DNA of 64,000 nucleotides from assembly GCA_006384855.1 (NCBI GenBank), contig VCJN01000388.1, positions 1 to 64,000 on the forward strand. The letters run 5' to 3'. This DNA is from Tetraselmis striata (lineage: Eukaryota > Chlorophyta > Chlorodendrophyceae > Chlorodendrales > Chlorodendraceae). The notes beneath the pieces are model-generated. The model searched no databases. It was not told the DNA's origin and worked only from the letters and a program-made list of their open reading frames with translations. Positions 1-12,278 of this stretch are shown piece after piece; the first letter of the stretch is position 1; each line of letters starts with the position of its first letter. Both the position numbers and the translations under genes were made by a program.

Positions 1-43
1 AAGATAGTCACGGCACATAATGTGCCGATGTGGGTAATTGTGT

Positions 44-89
44 ATTGTAATGCTGGCACGGCATTGTGTAATTGTAATGCTGGCACGGC
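44..89. repeat. Short tandem duplication
   Basis: The string attgtaatgctggcacggc occurs twice about 26 bases apart, with a shorter partial match upstream. No gene is visible around it. Confidence 0.5.
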
Positions 90-1761
90 CCAAATTTGGC
101 TTATTAAACACGCATTTCCCCAATGATTTTTTTGTTTTTATTGTTGGGCGCAGTAGCTCTTAGGCGGTAGGGCCACTGCGTCCATGTATGGACCCGTTTA
201 TCGGGGGAAGCCCATCAGGACAACATATCATAATATAACACATGCTTTTAAATATAGTATAATTAAGAACTTTCCGAGCATCTACCACAATATAAACTGT
301 GTGTGAGTTGTTTGTTGTCAGCTAAGGGCAGAAATTGCATTGATTCATGACTCTGTCCCGGCATACCAAATTTGACCTCGTGCTTGCATCTCCCATTTCC
401 CCCCCATCAGCCCTCTATGATAGATCAATGGTTCCGCGGCCTCTCGTAGCCTTGCCGCCATGCAACGGTCTATGCAGGCATTATATACGCAGCGGCGCAT
501 ATATATGGGGCGCCAAGCCATGTAGTGTTATATGCCCAAGACGACCAATATGGCGCCATGTCTTACTGCGTCAATTCACGGTTTTAAGGGTTGTCTTGAA
601 ATTGAACCATATATATGAGGACGATATATGAACGCATGAAGAAATTTTAGGGCTTTAGGCCATTAACCCTGATTTTTACTATAACCTAACGCTAATGAAT
701 CCGGATAACTAATCGACGCAGTAGTCGTGCCCTGCCAGCTACTGCTAGTGACGATCAATAGCGCGTAGTAGTAGTATCACGGGGATGTGCGGCGGTGTCA
801 CCGTCAATGACAACATACGCATGCATATCAACCATTGTGGCCCTAGGTCCATGGGGTCAGGAATTGCGAGGACCTCCTGGGTGAGAGATGATGTGGACGA
901 GAACTCTTTCCTGAGTTTGATACCAAAGTCCATTGTAAGCGTTTGTTATCTGCCGCCGTTTGCCCTCTCCGTGTCCGTGAGCACGATTTTCCCCAAGCTG
1001 TTGTGACGGTCTAGTGTTAAACCGCTCAGAAGTTCACACGAGACCGTATGGCCGTAGTTTTCGAAGGGGCATCCAATTATAACAAGATGGCGCGGCGGTT
1101 TGTTAATTAGTCGTGCAATTACACCGACCTCAAGTTAAGCACCGAATACGGGGAACTACGTGTATCTGTACCAGCGATTACAATCGCTTTACTTTTCGGG
1201 TACAGGATTTGCTTGTTATCTGTCGAGCACTCACAGCCTTTCAATTGCAGTAGAAAAAAAAACCTATCTTCCGTGAACACGACACCATCATCAGCAACAA
1301 GCCCTCATGATGCATGTGCCTACATGTTCCCCATGAACCCAGCCCCATCTTCCCAAACCCGCTCCAGGCACACTAACCGGCAGACGACAAGACACTCCTA
1401 CTGCGCATTTTCCCGCATCCGCATGCAGACGCGCGGCCAGGGGGCGGCGGTATCAAAGACATTTACACACATGGATGAATGTACAACTTCAGCCCCGCCC
1501 TCAGGCGCAGATCTGCAACGCTGGGCCGAACTCTCAAGGACACGACAGCCGCACAAGGCGCTGCCGCGGCTACATATTCCCTAGCTATGTGGAGCACATG
1601 AGGCGGGGCCACCCAGCATGGCCTCGTGAAAGCATCTCCCTCTTCCCCCCCCCCTTCATTAACAACTAACGCACTCCCTCAACCCCCTCTTCAACACTAT
1701 GCTATGCCAACAGGGGTCGCCACTTGGCCGGCTGGTCAATGGCTGGCAGCCTTCAAGTGTT
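90..1761. other. Non-coding stretch before the legumain gene
   Basis: I see no conserved coding region on either strand; the open frames here are short and of odd composition. A TTACA (minus-strand UGUAA) near 1463 could be a distant polyadenylation signal of the legumain gene, about 300 bases past its stop. Confidence 0.4.
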
Positions 1762-3947
1762 TCAGCGGCAAGTCGTCACCGCCGCCACAAGGAAGGGCTC
1801 GAGGAAGCCGAGGTTGCACAGGTTGGCAACCACCCGGCTGTACTTCATGCCGTACTGGCCCAGCGCGCCGCACGCGGCCTCGTAGCCGGCGATGCCCCGC
1901 TTGAGGCAGTCCCAGTCGTCCACCAGCTGCTCCGTCTCCGGCCGCCCCATTTCGGTATACATCAGGGCAGCGGCTTTGTTGTCGTCGCCCGGGCGCGCCC
2001 ACTCCTCGGAGCTCGGCGCGGAGGCCAGGAACGCCGCGGCCGTGGACGCCAGGCCCGGGGCCGACTCCAGCGTGGCCTCCAGCACGGCGCCCATGGTGCG
2101 GTCGATCGCTGCGCGCTCCACAACAAAGTCATTGAGCTCGTCAAACGCGGCGGCCTTCTTCACGGGGTCGGTGACGCGCAGGTACTCCGTCGTCAGCGCC
2201 AGCAGCTCCGCGTCGCGCTGCGGCACGTGCGTCTCCGCCGCCCCGGATGCCACCGCGACCTCCTCCACCTCGAGCAGCTCGCTGCGGCGGGCGCGGTACC
2301 AGTCGCGCCACTCCGTGGGTGTGTGAGGGAGGGGCCGCGCCGCCGGCTCCGCCTCGCGGCGCTTGCTGGCCGCCGAGCCAAAGCCGATGTAGCGACCCAC
2401 CGGCTCGGACGTCATGCTAAGGTCGCCCCACTGCAGCACATGGGAGCCCTGCAAAAGTGCCCCGCAGTCCTCAAAACCGCAGCGACTCACAGCCAATCCC
2501 GCCCATGCCCGCCAAACCCTAACCCCAGGCAGCCCTTGTTGCCAGGAGGCCGCGCCTCTGATCAGCACAGCGCCACCTCGATGATAATGGCCACGCACAC
2601 AAGGCCGCTTGCACCCGGCAATGATACGCGTGTCGGGCCCTCCCGTCTCCTGGCGGGGCGCACCTGCATGTAGGTGCCGTTGTTGGAGGTGCGGTACTTG
2701 ACGCGCTCAAACTGCTCCTGCAGGCTCTCCGTCCGCCGGTCCGCAGCGTCGTCGTCCTCGAGGAACGCGACGGAGTAGAGGTCGCCCAGGCACGTGGAGA
2801 ACTCGGGCGGCGGCGCGGGGAATTGGCCCGGGCAGTAGGTGCCCCAGGAGGACTCGCGTGCGTTGGCGGCCGTGGTGGCGTAGATGTTGAGGCCTTTAAG
2901 GTCCATGCCCTGTGCGGCCAAGGGCGGAGAGGGGGGGGGGGGGGGGGAGCTCTTCGTGTCAATATACATAATGGTTCGCGTGACATCAATACATCAATGG
3001 TCTGACACTCCGGGCATGCTTGCCTGGAAGACGCTGCCAGACTCGCAAGCCTCGATGTAGGCGACGAGCTCAGAGAAGCCGCCCGCGGCGGACTTGTTGG
3101 TCAGCGTGTCCACGAGGTCGTTGGCGTACAGGAAGGGGCCGCTGGGCATGCCAAGGATGCCGGGGGCGCCGTGGTCCGCAAAGTAGAAGAAGACACGGTC
3201 GCCGGGCCCGCTGGCGATCACCTTGCCGTTGCCAATGCCGTCCATGCCCTCGGCGTCTCCTGCCAGGACCTGTCCCCACAGAAGGAGCCCAGAACCACGC
3301 GCTTCAGGACGGGCTATGGGCCCCTGTTGTGGGGGTAGGTACCGGTGAAGAACCGCAGTGGCTGCCGTTGGTGGCTAAGCTGTACCATTCAGTTAGCATG
3401 GGAGTCAAACATTAGGCATGTGAGGGTTCCTGAAGGACATGCATGCAAGGGGATTGACAGGGTACCTTTAGTACGTTCCTGGCGTTGACCTCCGCCCCGG
3501 TGTAGTCCTTGGAGATGCCGCGGTACACGTTGCTGCCCGCCGGTTGGTTGAAGATCTGCCCCGGGTGAGGGTTCAGCGGGTTGTGCGCGATGTCGTCCGC
3601 CATCATGACGACAATGTTCTCATCCTTCAGGCCACCGCGCCGCAACACCTGCATGCATAGGCAGCGGCCTGCTCAGCGCCGTCATGCGAGGGCACAAGGT
3701 GAGTGGGGGTGGGGGCAGAGGGAGAGGGCCCCGCCTGACCTGGTACGCGTGGCACACATCCGCTTGGTGCCGGTAGTTGCCCCAACCTGCCGAGCCCGCC
3801 ACCAACAGAGCCCACTGCCGTGGACCGTCCGGCTGCTCTTCCCGGGGCTTCTCCAGATGCGAGGCCGCGCGGTTCCCCGAGACACCTATGGCCGCCAACA
3901 CTGCCAGGCCTGCCAGCAGCAGCGTTGCCTGCGCCCCGTGCCATCAT
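1762..3947 (-). CDS. Legumain / vacuolar processing enzyme (C13 cysteine protease)
   Basis: Asparaginyl endopeptidase of the secretory or vacuolar system, which matures proteins by cutting after Asn or Asp. Exons on the minus strand, all phase 0: 3947-3740, 3648-3466, 3269-3009, 2909-2664, 2448-1762, each with GT and AG borders. Exon 1 encodes a hydrophobic leader ([16 protein letters not shown]) and then the start of the caspase-like fold ([20 protein letters not shown]). Exon 3 holds both catalytic residues, His in [10 protein letters not shown] and Cys in [11 protein letters not shown]. Exon 4 holds [20 protein letters not shown]. Exon 5 is the C-terminal prodomain. The total is about 528 residues, close to plant enzymes (about 480-490). 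Oddity: the ATG pair at 3947/3944 is one base out of frame with the leader, and a GGGG run lies between, so either a one-base error or a missed 5' exon is likely. A GPI8-type transamidase is less likely because of the plant VPE-like prodomain. Confidence 0.92.
2933..2947. repeat. Poly-G (sense poly-C) run in a legumain intron
   Basis: A G run on the plus strand just upstream (gene sense) of exon 4, read as poly-C in the transcript. Similar runs lie in introns of all the other genes here. Confidence 0.8.
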
Positions 3948-4840
3948 GACAATGCTTGTTGAGCGCTGCAAAGCGACTGATGGTCGACCCTGTCGTGGCA
4001 CATCGGCAAACACACAAGGTGAGCTGGCAGACCATAACGGGAAACAGGTTGTAATGGACAAAGCCACTCGGCGGCGGCGGCGAAAGGGGGGGGGGGTGGG
4101 AATGGGGGGCTGTGAGCATCGCGTTGTAGACACTTCGACAAGGTAGTGTAATTCTCGCGAAAAGCTCGCGCGTGCTCGCGCGTGTGTGTGGCAGCGTATG
4201 TCGGAGGAGGGGTCGATCGTACAGAGGTCCTCAGCGAGTGCGGAAAGGTTCGCAGGGGGTGGCGGCGTACTTGGCAAAGGGTTGGAGACTGCCCCGGTCA
4301 CGCGCGTGCGCGCGGGAGCGGGGGGGGGGGGGGGGGGGGGGGCTATGCTCGGCAGGTGCCGACAACCAAATTAAACTCGTGGGGGAAAGCGGGAGGAAAG
4401 TGCAGATTAATAGGGCCAGGAGGGGGGGGGTTCACGTGGGCTACGACTTCAAAGCTAAGAGAATGAGTGAAGGCGGCAGATGCGCGAGGGTGCGACGCCT
4501 GCGCCGCGACGAGGTTGGTAGCGAGTGCGTAGTCGCTGTCGTCGTATCGTGTGTGACGAGGGAAGGGGTGTGGCTTCAGCGGATGGGGGGAGGTTTAAAA
4601 TACGTCTGTCGACCGAATAGCGACCTACCACAGCACCGTACTACGCGGTCAAGGGACCGCCAGCGCGCCATTTTCTTACGATACAAATACTATTGAGGGT
4701 TTTTCGTAGTAAGTCTGCTTTCTAAGTGCAATAATTCCTTCAATAGACTGACGTATCATCTTGGAGATATCAAACCGCCAATCGGCGGGAGATCCCGCGT
4801 TTGATCGCATACACGTTCGGTGTGATCCGCGCCAGCATCG

Positions 4841-4872
<32 letters not shown>

Positions 4873-5694
4873 TTCGATGAACCTTCCCTGCTCGCAGGCG
4901 CACTGTCGACAGGGGACAAGACGCGCGACAGGTAGAAACCTCGCTGCTGTTGCGGTGAGTTGGCCGTCGACTGGGGGACTTGCCAGACCCTGCACAAGGG
5001 GGGCACCGGTGGTCTGGGTAGTCTCCTCGCGCGACACTGGCGCCAGAAATAATCAAAATTATAATAAACAATTGTTGTGCTGTCTCCCCAGAGCCAGGCA
5101 GGCCGGCTGCACCGTGATTAAATAGCAGGGTAAGCAGCAGGACGCCAGACATACCCCACGGTCCTGGGCTCGGAGCGAGTTGTTTCGCTGCTGCCGCCAG
5201 TAGGTTGCAAGGCTGGAGCAGTGCTCACCGATTTCCGCGCCGAATGTTCACTACCAAATGGGACGGGTGTCGACACTAGATTTCGAGGCAGCAGAGAACT
5301 AAGCGACTACCCGGTACATTATTGGCGGTTTTACTGCCTTGCCCGGCAATGGTGCATTGGTACCCGTGTCTCCATGTGTGAGTGTGTGCGACTGCGACTG
5401 TATGTGCAAATGCGGAAAATAAAGTAGAAACGTCGTTCGCGCGCAAAAACGCATGGATGATGGCGCAGGGGACGCCGCCGGGACGGCAGCGCACCGACTC
5501 CGGCCGGGGGTAGTCGCAGCAGCGCGGGCGGTCGTCATCGGTATATACGGGGGGACTTCGACAGATACTCGTAGTCGCTGTGTGCAGCAGAGTTTCGATA
5601 CATCCGTTGAAATTAAGAAAACGTTAATCCTAATACGAATTCATAAAAATGTCTGGATAATGTTCATAGTAAAATAAAATAAAAATTTTCATCA
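3948..5694. other. Intergenic region with poly-G and poly-C runs
   Basis: No conserved protein is visible. The region holds a G run near 4321-4342 and a C run at 4842-4872 (31 C). The open frames here are created by these runs. A TTA target duplication of the next transposon closes the region. Confidence 0.5.
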
Positions 5695-6099
5695 TTACCC
5701 CCTATATAGGATCGATATTCACTTCGGTTCGGTTTTCATTATTTTTTAATACTTTTTATTATATTTCAGCGCATGACGTGAGCTGCTGTCCCGTACCGCT
5801 GCGCGGGCTGGAAGCGTCCTGTCTGTACACCACGCCAGCGGGGTCTGGGTGTTTCACGCCGCCCAACAGCGATCGGCCGGCCGCCAAATTGAAATACTAG
5901 TGCTGATCGATGAACACCGCCGCCGGGCGAGCCACAACACATTAGGCGGCCCTCAGCCCCGACCTGCTCAGCGCACCCGAGCGTCGCGACCGTCGTCGCG
6001 CGCCTCTGTTGCCATGCCACCGTCACCAGGGGGCAGTAGGTCATGCGGCGGCCGGACTCGACACTTGCTGCTGCCCACCATTGCGCGCGTCGAGCAGTC

Positions 6100-6891
6100 C
6101 GAAGAATTGCCGCATGCCTGCGAGCCTGCCGGATTGTCGCCAGACCTGCGAGGGCATCGTCGACGTGCTGCACCCACTGTTCATGCCTGGTAAGCCCACT
6201 CCAGAGCAAGTCCGCAAGGTCGAGGAGCGTTTTGCCTGTCGGCGTGGTATCCGGAATGTCGGCGGCGCTGTGGACGGCACCCACGTTCCGTGGCAACCCG
6301 ACTGCGAGGACTACATGGAAGACTTACACAACTACAAGGGCTGGTATTCCATCCTTGTGGTCGCCATGGTGAACAGCTTCTACATGTTTGTCGATGCGGA
6401 AGTTGGGCGCCTGGGAGAATGAGCGACAGCACAGCCACCCAGCTCTCAAGCGTCTACTAAGGCATGTTGGAGGATAAGGAGGGCTGGCTGGGCCCCGGCG
6501 GCCTTCTCATCAGCAACGGAGCATGTGGTCTGTGCGACTTCGTGATGGTGCCTTACCCTGTATGGACTGTGACGGACAAGCAGCGGTGGTCTAACTTCTG
6601 CTTTAGCTCCACCAGGATGTTCGTTGAGCAAGTGTTCGGGATATGGAAGTCTAGATGGCGGGTTTGCAGCAATGCTCTCATCCCATGGTGACGCTCATGA
6701 TGTATGCCGCCATGATATTGCACAACATGTGCATTTATTATAGGAATACTCCTGAGTGGGATTGTGGCGATGATTTTATGGATGATGCAGCGCCAGACCT
6801 TGCAGCGTTCATGGAAAATTTTCCGCATTCTAGATGCAAGAACCGCAAGGAACACAGTGCGGTGCACTGTGTGCACCTCAATAGATCCTGA
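6100..6891 (+). pseudogene. Harbinger-type DDE transposase, degenerate
   Basis: This matches the DDE superfamily endonuclease domain (DDE_Tnp_4/HARBI1 type). The first frame, to 6422, has GAVDGTHVPW with the first catalytic Asp, then KGWYSILVVAMVNSFYMFVD and GRLGE. A stop follows. Another frame from 6464 continues with the PYPV region, then STRMFVEQVFGIWKSRWRV, which contains the third catalytic acid (E of VEQ) and the family's usual FG-K-RW signature. A third frame from about 6655 gives the C-terminal LHNMCIYYRN. The second catalytic Asp is expected where LLISNGACGL stands, and no Asp is there. Two frame changes plus this loss suggest a dead transposase. The element's ends are still good, so it could in principle be mobilised in trans. 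Confidence 0.85.
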
Positions 6892-7275
6892 GTGAACGCT
6901 TGCTCTTCCGGGGCTGCCGCTATGGCACAGCGCAGGGAGGAGATAGCAGATAGATTGTGGATTCCCAAATGCCAAGCGGCTGCTGGCTACAATCCCAATT
7001 CTTATGATAAGCTGCAGTGATAACGACAGTAAATTATATACCATGTTAATAGCAGTATCGCTTTCACACAATATAACTCTGCTGGTCAGCCAACCCACCA
7101 CCGCTCCCGCCCGCCCGCATGGGAGCGCTTTCTGATTCTCTCTTGCTTGCTTTCATATCTACGTATGTCTATGTCTGTGTGTGACACCCCCCCCCCCCCC
7201 CCCGACCGCTATATATGGCCATAATGTAATTACATCACTTGCACTCTATCATCATCATCGGCATTAGCATCAGCC

Positions 7276-8480
7276 TCACTCCTGATTGCCACTCATAACA
7301 TCAGCAGGATGCCCTGCATGACAGTCAGTCGCAGGAGGAACTCCACTAGCAAGTGGCTTGGCATAGTCAGTACGCGCAGGCGGTGCTCCTCCAAGATGAT
7401 GAGCAGGCGCAGGCAGAGTTGCTCCAACAGGTGATCCGGCATGACAGGGAGGCGCAGGTGGTGCTCCTCCAGCAGATGGCCATACATGATAAGCAGTGGC
7501 AGGCGGAGGACCTGCAGCAGCAGGCCTGATGGCCTGGCAATTCATTGAAATAGCGGTGAGGAAAGCCTCCCTGTTCATACGTGCATCCTCCCTATTCTTA
7601 CGGCCTTCCTCCTTCAGGGCGTCAGCTTGCTGGCGGGCTCCCTCCTTGACAGCGCCCGCCAAATACGTGGCACACTCCAGGGCGCCCCCGTTCAACGCCT
7701 TGGCCTGCTCCACGGCGGCATGCAACAATGGCGGATCAAGCGCAGCAATTGCGCAGGAACACTACCTCACCTTCTTCATTCTGAGCCTTGGCGAGCGAAT
7801 GCAGCACATCGCTTTCGAAGTCACCACTGGCGCCTGCTGCGAAGGATAACACGCCTATAGTGAGGACGTGCGTGGGCACCAGCGCGCCAGAATGCAAATA
7901 GGGCGGTACGGGTCGGGCAGTGGTCAAGCAGCGGGATCTCCCACCTTCAGCACTGCCCTCTTCGACATACACTGGATTCACAGGCTCGCTTCCCTGGATA
8001 GACTGGGGAGCGCCTGCGTCATCGGCTGCGAGTGGCAGCACGCACGCCGCGACTCGTGAGAACGCGCGTGCAGCGGGGGCACTCGCAGTAGGTTGAGCGC
8101 TCGTTTACTCGACAGTTCGACTTGCGGCGGCTGCGGTACAGACTACAGACAGGCAAGCAAGCAATGCAGCAGCGACTACCTTCGTCGGAGCCATAAGACC
8201 AAAGCCCCCCCGAGCCGTCGCTTTGGGAGGGTGAGTTGTCACCGAAACCGTAGGCTTCGTCTTCGTCCTCCTTGGCAGGCTGCTGCTCACTAACACGGTC
8301 CGGATCGACTTGGTCAGCCTCTAGGGGTCGCGCTCTGGGACTGCGGGCGGGCGGTCCGCGGGGCCGGTCGGCTGGCCCTTGCCCAGGAAGCGCCACGCGT
8401 TCCGTGTGTCAAAGTTCGGGGCGCCGGTGCGGTCGGGCAGGGGTTGCTGGCCAGACATTGTGCCTGCGATGGCGCGGGTA
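7276..8480 (-). pseudogene. Second ORF region of the Harbinger element (DNA-binding partner?)
   Basis: Minus-strand frames run towards the transposase. The clearest is 7728-7276, with an alanine- and glutamate-rich helical stretch (LAGAVKEGARQQADALKEEG) and then a Pro/Ala-rich tail. Further frames lie at 8041-7736 and 8396-8019, with an acidic stretch (KEDEDEAYGFGDN). Harbinger elements normally encode a Myb/SANT-like partner protein, and position and orientation fit that role. I cannot see a clear Myb tryptophan pattern, so the role is inferred. The frames do not join without shifts. Confidence 0.45.
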
Positions 8481-8552
8481 GGGTACAGGGTGCGGGTGGA
8501 GACTCCGAAGTGCGGCGATGGCGCTCATGCGCGCGCGGAATAAAAATATTCA

Positions 8553-8615
8553 AACCGAGAGTCCGGTTAGCCAGCACCCCCCCCGGGGGGGTGCTGGCTA
8601 ACCGGACTCTCGGTT
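8553..8615. repeat. Near-perfect 63-base palindrome
   Basis: Left arm 8553-8584 and right arm 8585-8615 are reverse complements with almost no spacer. The arms read AACCGAGAGTCCGGTTAGCC and meet in a CCCCCCCC/GGGGGGG centre. It lies inside the Harbinger element near its right end and could form a strong hairpin or cruciform. Confidence 0.9.
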
Positions 8616-8812
8616 AAGGAAAATGTGTGGTCTTGCACCCCGAGGTGCTGACGTTGCAACGACCAGGTAACGGTCAATTCGACGATTCGGTAAGGCCGCT
8701 AAACCGGGCCGGTTAGGATATTCGCGAGTACAATATTTTTTATTCCTTAACACCGGGAAATCGCTTAACCGAACCGAAGCAATATCGATCCTATATAGGG
8801 GGTTACGGGTAA

Positions 8813-11666
8813 GGCCAGTAAGAATTGTAAGTGTGTTTTAGGTGCCATATCTCGCTCAAAACAGGGTGGAAGGGGGGGGGGGGGGGGGGAGAATCTGATA
8901 GCTGGCCCTGCCTGGCCCAAAGTGTTGATGCTAGTACTTTCCACTTTGCTTACCGGCTCCAACTAATCGACGTACCGTACCGCACAACCTTCACTTGCAC
9001 TGCGGCCGCAGAGGCCTCCGGGCAGTGTTTGAGGACAAGCACAGCGTACACTTGGTGCGGCTAGCCCGGCATGTCGATGTCGGCCCGAGCGCAAATACCT
9101 ATCAGCATGCAACCACGCCTACCTCATGTCGCCAGCCTTCGGCTTGGTGGGTAGCTGACACCATGTCGGTATCCACCATGCACGCCGTGAATAAGGTGGA
9201 GATGAAGTGGGGCGCTTGATCGTTACTTTGACCCGTGCTCTATATCGATATACTCGATATATACGATCCCCTATAGAGCAACATTGGCTAGAGCCCCTTA
9301 CCGTGCGCAACATGCTAGAGTATGCAGTGAACGACCTGGACCTTAAAGATGAAAATGAAATTGATTACAACTGCTAGTCTGCTGCATCCACTGGCCCAGA
9401 CTGAGTTGTTCTTAGGACCTGCTATCTCTGACCATGGTAGGAAACACTAGGTGTAATTACAGCTCAAGCTAACGGCCTTCCTCCAGTGTGCCCAAGCCCC
9501 TCCTCCTTCCAGTGGGCTGAAGCTAGGACAGCAGCGCCCCCCTGCGGTCCCTACCTAAGTCATGCCTATCCCATTCAGAGCTCAGCAGGCAAGCTTAGGC
9601 AGCCAAAGCATCCCGCCTTCAGCTACCAAGGTGAGATGGGGGAAGGGGGCTGACCGGAATAGCTTTTTGGTGCTCAGTATTTATCCACTGCTGAGCCGGC
9701 TAGCATGATTGGTGGGGGCTGCGATGCCCTCCGACATGTAATTGGGTAGGTGTTGCATGTGCTGGTGGTTGTGGGAATCAGCGGTGTGTGTTATGTGTGT
9801 GTGGTGAGTTTTTGGGTGTGTGTTGGTATAATATGAGCTGCACCGGGCACATGGTTAGTGGTGGCCGGTGTTCTTGGGTCAGTTGGCTTGGTTGTTGCTG
9901 CGGTGGCTCGCTCTGCAGCTTACTGGTGTGAGCTGCTAGACGGGTGGGCTGCATCGTCATCCGTTTCCCACTCGCTGTCTGAGCCGCGGGTGCCGGAAAG
10001 GCGTGGCTTGCTCCTGCTGCGGTTGCGGGTGGAGCCGTCCGAGCGGTTGCGGCCCCGGGGTTGCTTCTTCTTATGTTAGGCTGTTGTGGCTGCCTTGCCC
10101 TTGCATGTTGGGGTGGGCAGGCTGGGGTGACGTTCCAGCTGGATGGAGAGGCGCTGTGGGTTGCGCAGCTGGTGTGAGTCCGCTGTGAGGCTGGCCAACT
10201 CGGCGGCTATTGCGGGTTGACTGGCAGGAGAGGAATGTGCTAGCAGCTCTGGCACCTTAGCCTATCCGTTGAACACATTGCAGTGGTCTTCGTGGAGCAT
10301 GAGTTGTCCAGCTCGCCATCCTCGGATAAGCAGAGGCGGCGTGTGACTAGCGAGTCCGTCACATTATTCCGAGGGCGAGGGATAGGGCGAGTCCGGCCCT
10401 ATTCCGCTCCGCCGATGATCTGACCGACGACCCCCCCCCCCCCCCCTTTCGGCAAACAGAACTTCGGAAACCTGTCCGGCAGTCACATTTCATATTCGCA
10501 GCAGCAAGCACTCGGAAAGATGATGCACCCGGGCATGATGGTGAGTGGCGCATCCGCTTCCGCTGCGCCCACGCGCGAGAGAGCGGCGACAGCACGCCGC
10601 GGCTCAGCGCGAATATTAAGATTAATAGAGGTAATTGATGGTTAGTGATAGAATTCCCAACACTGTTGGGTCACCGTCTATAAAACACTATCATAAAAAT
10701 ACTGGTACTACTCTTACCCGGCACTTACCACGAAAAAAAGTCCGCCCTACCCGTCGGCCCATTCGAGTAATGCGAGGTGGGGCAAGCCCCAGCCTGCGGA
10801 GCAAAGCATTTCGGGAGTGCGATACATGTGCCAAAAAAAGGCGATGTGAGGGTGGACCCGACGGTGGACCCGACGCCATACCTGGAAATTGTTCACATTC
10901 CAAGTAAAACACAACGCAGTTCCGGGCCCGAAAATCGGACATTTTAACGTACGCGTACGTGTATGCGCCCTCCAGTACCTCTGGCAGTCACCATAGTGCC
11001 CGACCGATGTCTAGAGACCTTGTAGGTACCTGTGCCAAGCCCTTTGGGGGTAGTACATGCGGTGTCATAACGGGTACCTATACGGGCAGTCAATAAGGGC
11101 TCCACAGTGCGCACCTCTGGCAGTGTGCCAACATCCACATCTAGGAACTCCAGCAATATGTCCAACTGAACCGTAGGCATGGCTCCGGGAGGCTGGGTCG
11201 GGTTCTGCAGGCTGCCAAATGTGTGGTTGGCAACTTGCAGGTTCGCTGTAGCCAGTCCGGTGGCGCGCAGCAGCCGCATGCTCCAAGCAGACAACATCTA
11301 GGATGCTATTATGATATGAAATAAAGACGTGCCCACTCGGCACTTCAAGCTCGCCTGGTGGGCACACGCCAAAAAAGGGAGGGGCAGCCATAGAACACTA
11401 CTTTAATCGTGTGGTTTGTCCTCTGATTGCTGCCCCCATGCCTTTATATGCACACCTACGCGTGTGCCGCATATGCCCCCTACACAATATATGGACAATT
11501 GCAGCACTTTTTCCATGGACACCGATGTTTAGAGTACTTTACACAGTACATTAGTAAGCAACAAAACTTGTGGAGCAGGGGGGGGGGGGGGGGGGCGGGG
11601 AAGGGGGGGGGGGGGTCAGATCACAGGGGGGGGGTACCCTGAACACACTTACAATTCTTAATGGCC
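8813..11666 (+). mobile_element. TIR transposon family 2, long copy
   Basis: Inverted ends begin GGCCAGTAAGAATTGTAAGT on the left and GGCCATTAAGAATTGTAAGT on the right (read inward). The flanks are TAA (8810-8812) and TAC (11667-11669), an imperfect 3-base duplication. The copy at 41315-42255 has the same ends with a perfect TAA duplication. Both ends carry similar subterminal sequence followed by G or C runs. Internal frames at about 9119-9340 and, on the minus strand, 11391-10944 match the other copy, but I recognise no transposase. The duplication length hints at PIF/Harbinger. Confidence 0.75.
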
Positions 11667-11669
11667 TAC

Positions 11670-12278
11670 TAATACAATAATACTGATGAAACTACGGATG
11701 TATTGTAGTGTGCTAAATGAGGTTTTCTTTGGTTTTGGAGCGGACGATGGCTGCCCACCACATTCACAGCAAACGGATGTAATATTGTTATAATGTTTAA
11801 GCGACTATAGGTTCGCGACTACAAATTATCGGATAATACACGATCAATAACCGACTCATAACGAAGTATCGATTCTTGGCAAGCCGGCTGAAACTTGAAA
11901 ATCCAAAGAGTTTCTCGCCCACTCTGGATGCCTCTGCTTGCAATCTCCTCTTGAAGGGTCACCCGAGACCCATCCTACTGAAAGCCCCCATGATATATAT
12001 ACTTTTTTGCTTGTTCGTATACATTCCGTATAACTTCGTTTAGATTTTTTTTTTGTTTTCTTGGCTATTTAGCCGTCGTCGCCTTTCTAGACACGGACCT
12101 TTCGGGACAGGATAACGCTCGGTTCCCGTGAAGTTCGACAATTCGGTGGTCGCCAACCGAGCTTGCTCGTCAAGTGTAAGAAGCGAATCATATTACGCTT
12201 CGTTGTTCCGTATCATATTTGCGAATGTTTCTTTTGGTACTCGCAATATAATTTACGAGTACAGATTTTCACCCGATT
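11670..12278. other. AT-rich intergenic stretch
   Basis: No coding signal on either strand. It lies between the family 2 transposon and the first recombinase element. Confidence 0.5.

Larger units (their letters stand above)
5698..8802. mobile_element. PIF/Harbinger DNA transposon, complete ends, decayed coding
   Basis: Terminal inverted repeats of about 37 bases at 5698-5734 and 8767-8802 start with CCCCCTATATAGGATCGATA and differ by about one indel and one base. They are flanked by the 3-base duplication TTA (5695-5697 and 8803-8805), the TWA target typical of PIF/Harbinger. Inside are a DDE transposase in plus orientation and a convergent second reading region in minus orientation, the usual two-gene layout of the superfamily. 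Its right end lies only 7 bases from the next transposon (with its TAA duplication). Confidence 0.88.

Noticed and set aside
1699-2673. 324-codon plus-strand open frame
   Set aside because: It is antisense to the last legumain exon; a GC-rich gene leaves long mirror frames open.
4320-4880. Glycine-rich or proline-rich small proteins
   Set aside because: Created by homopolymer G or C runs, with no conserved flanks.
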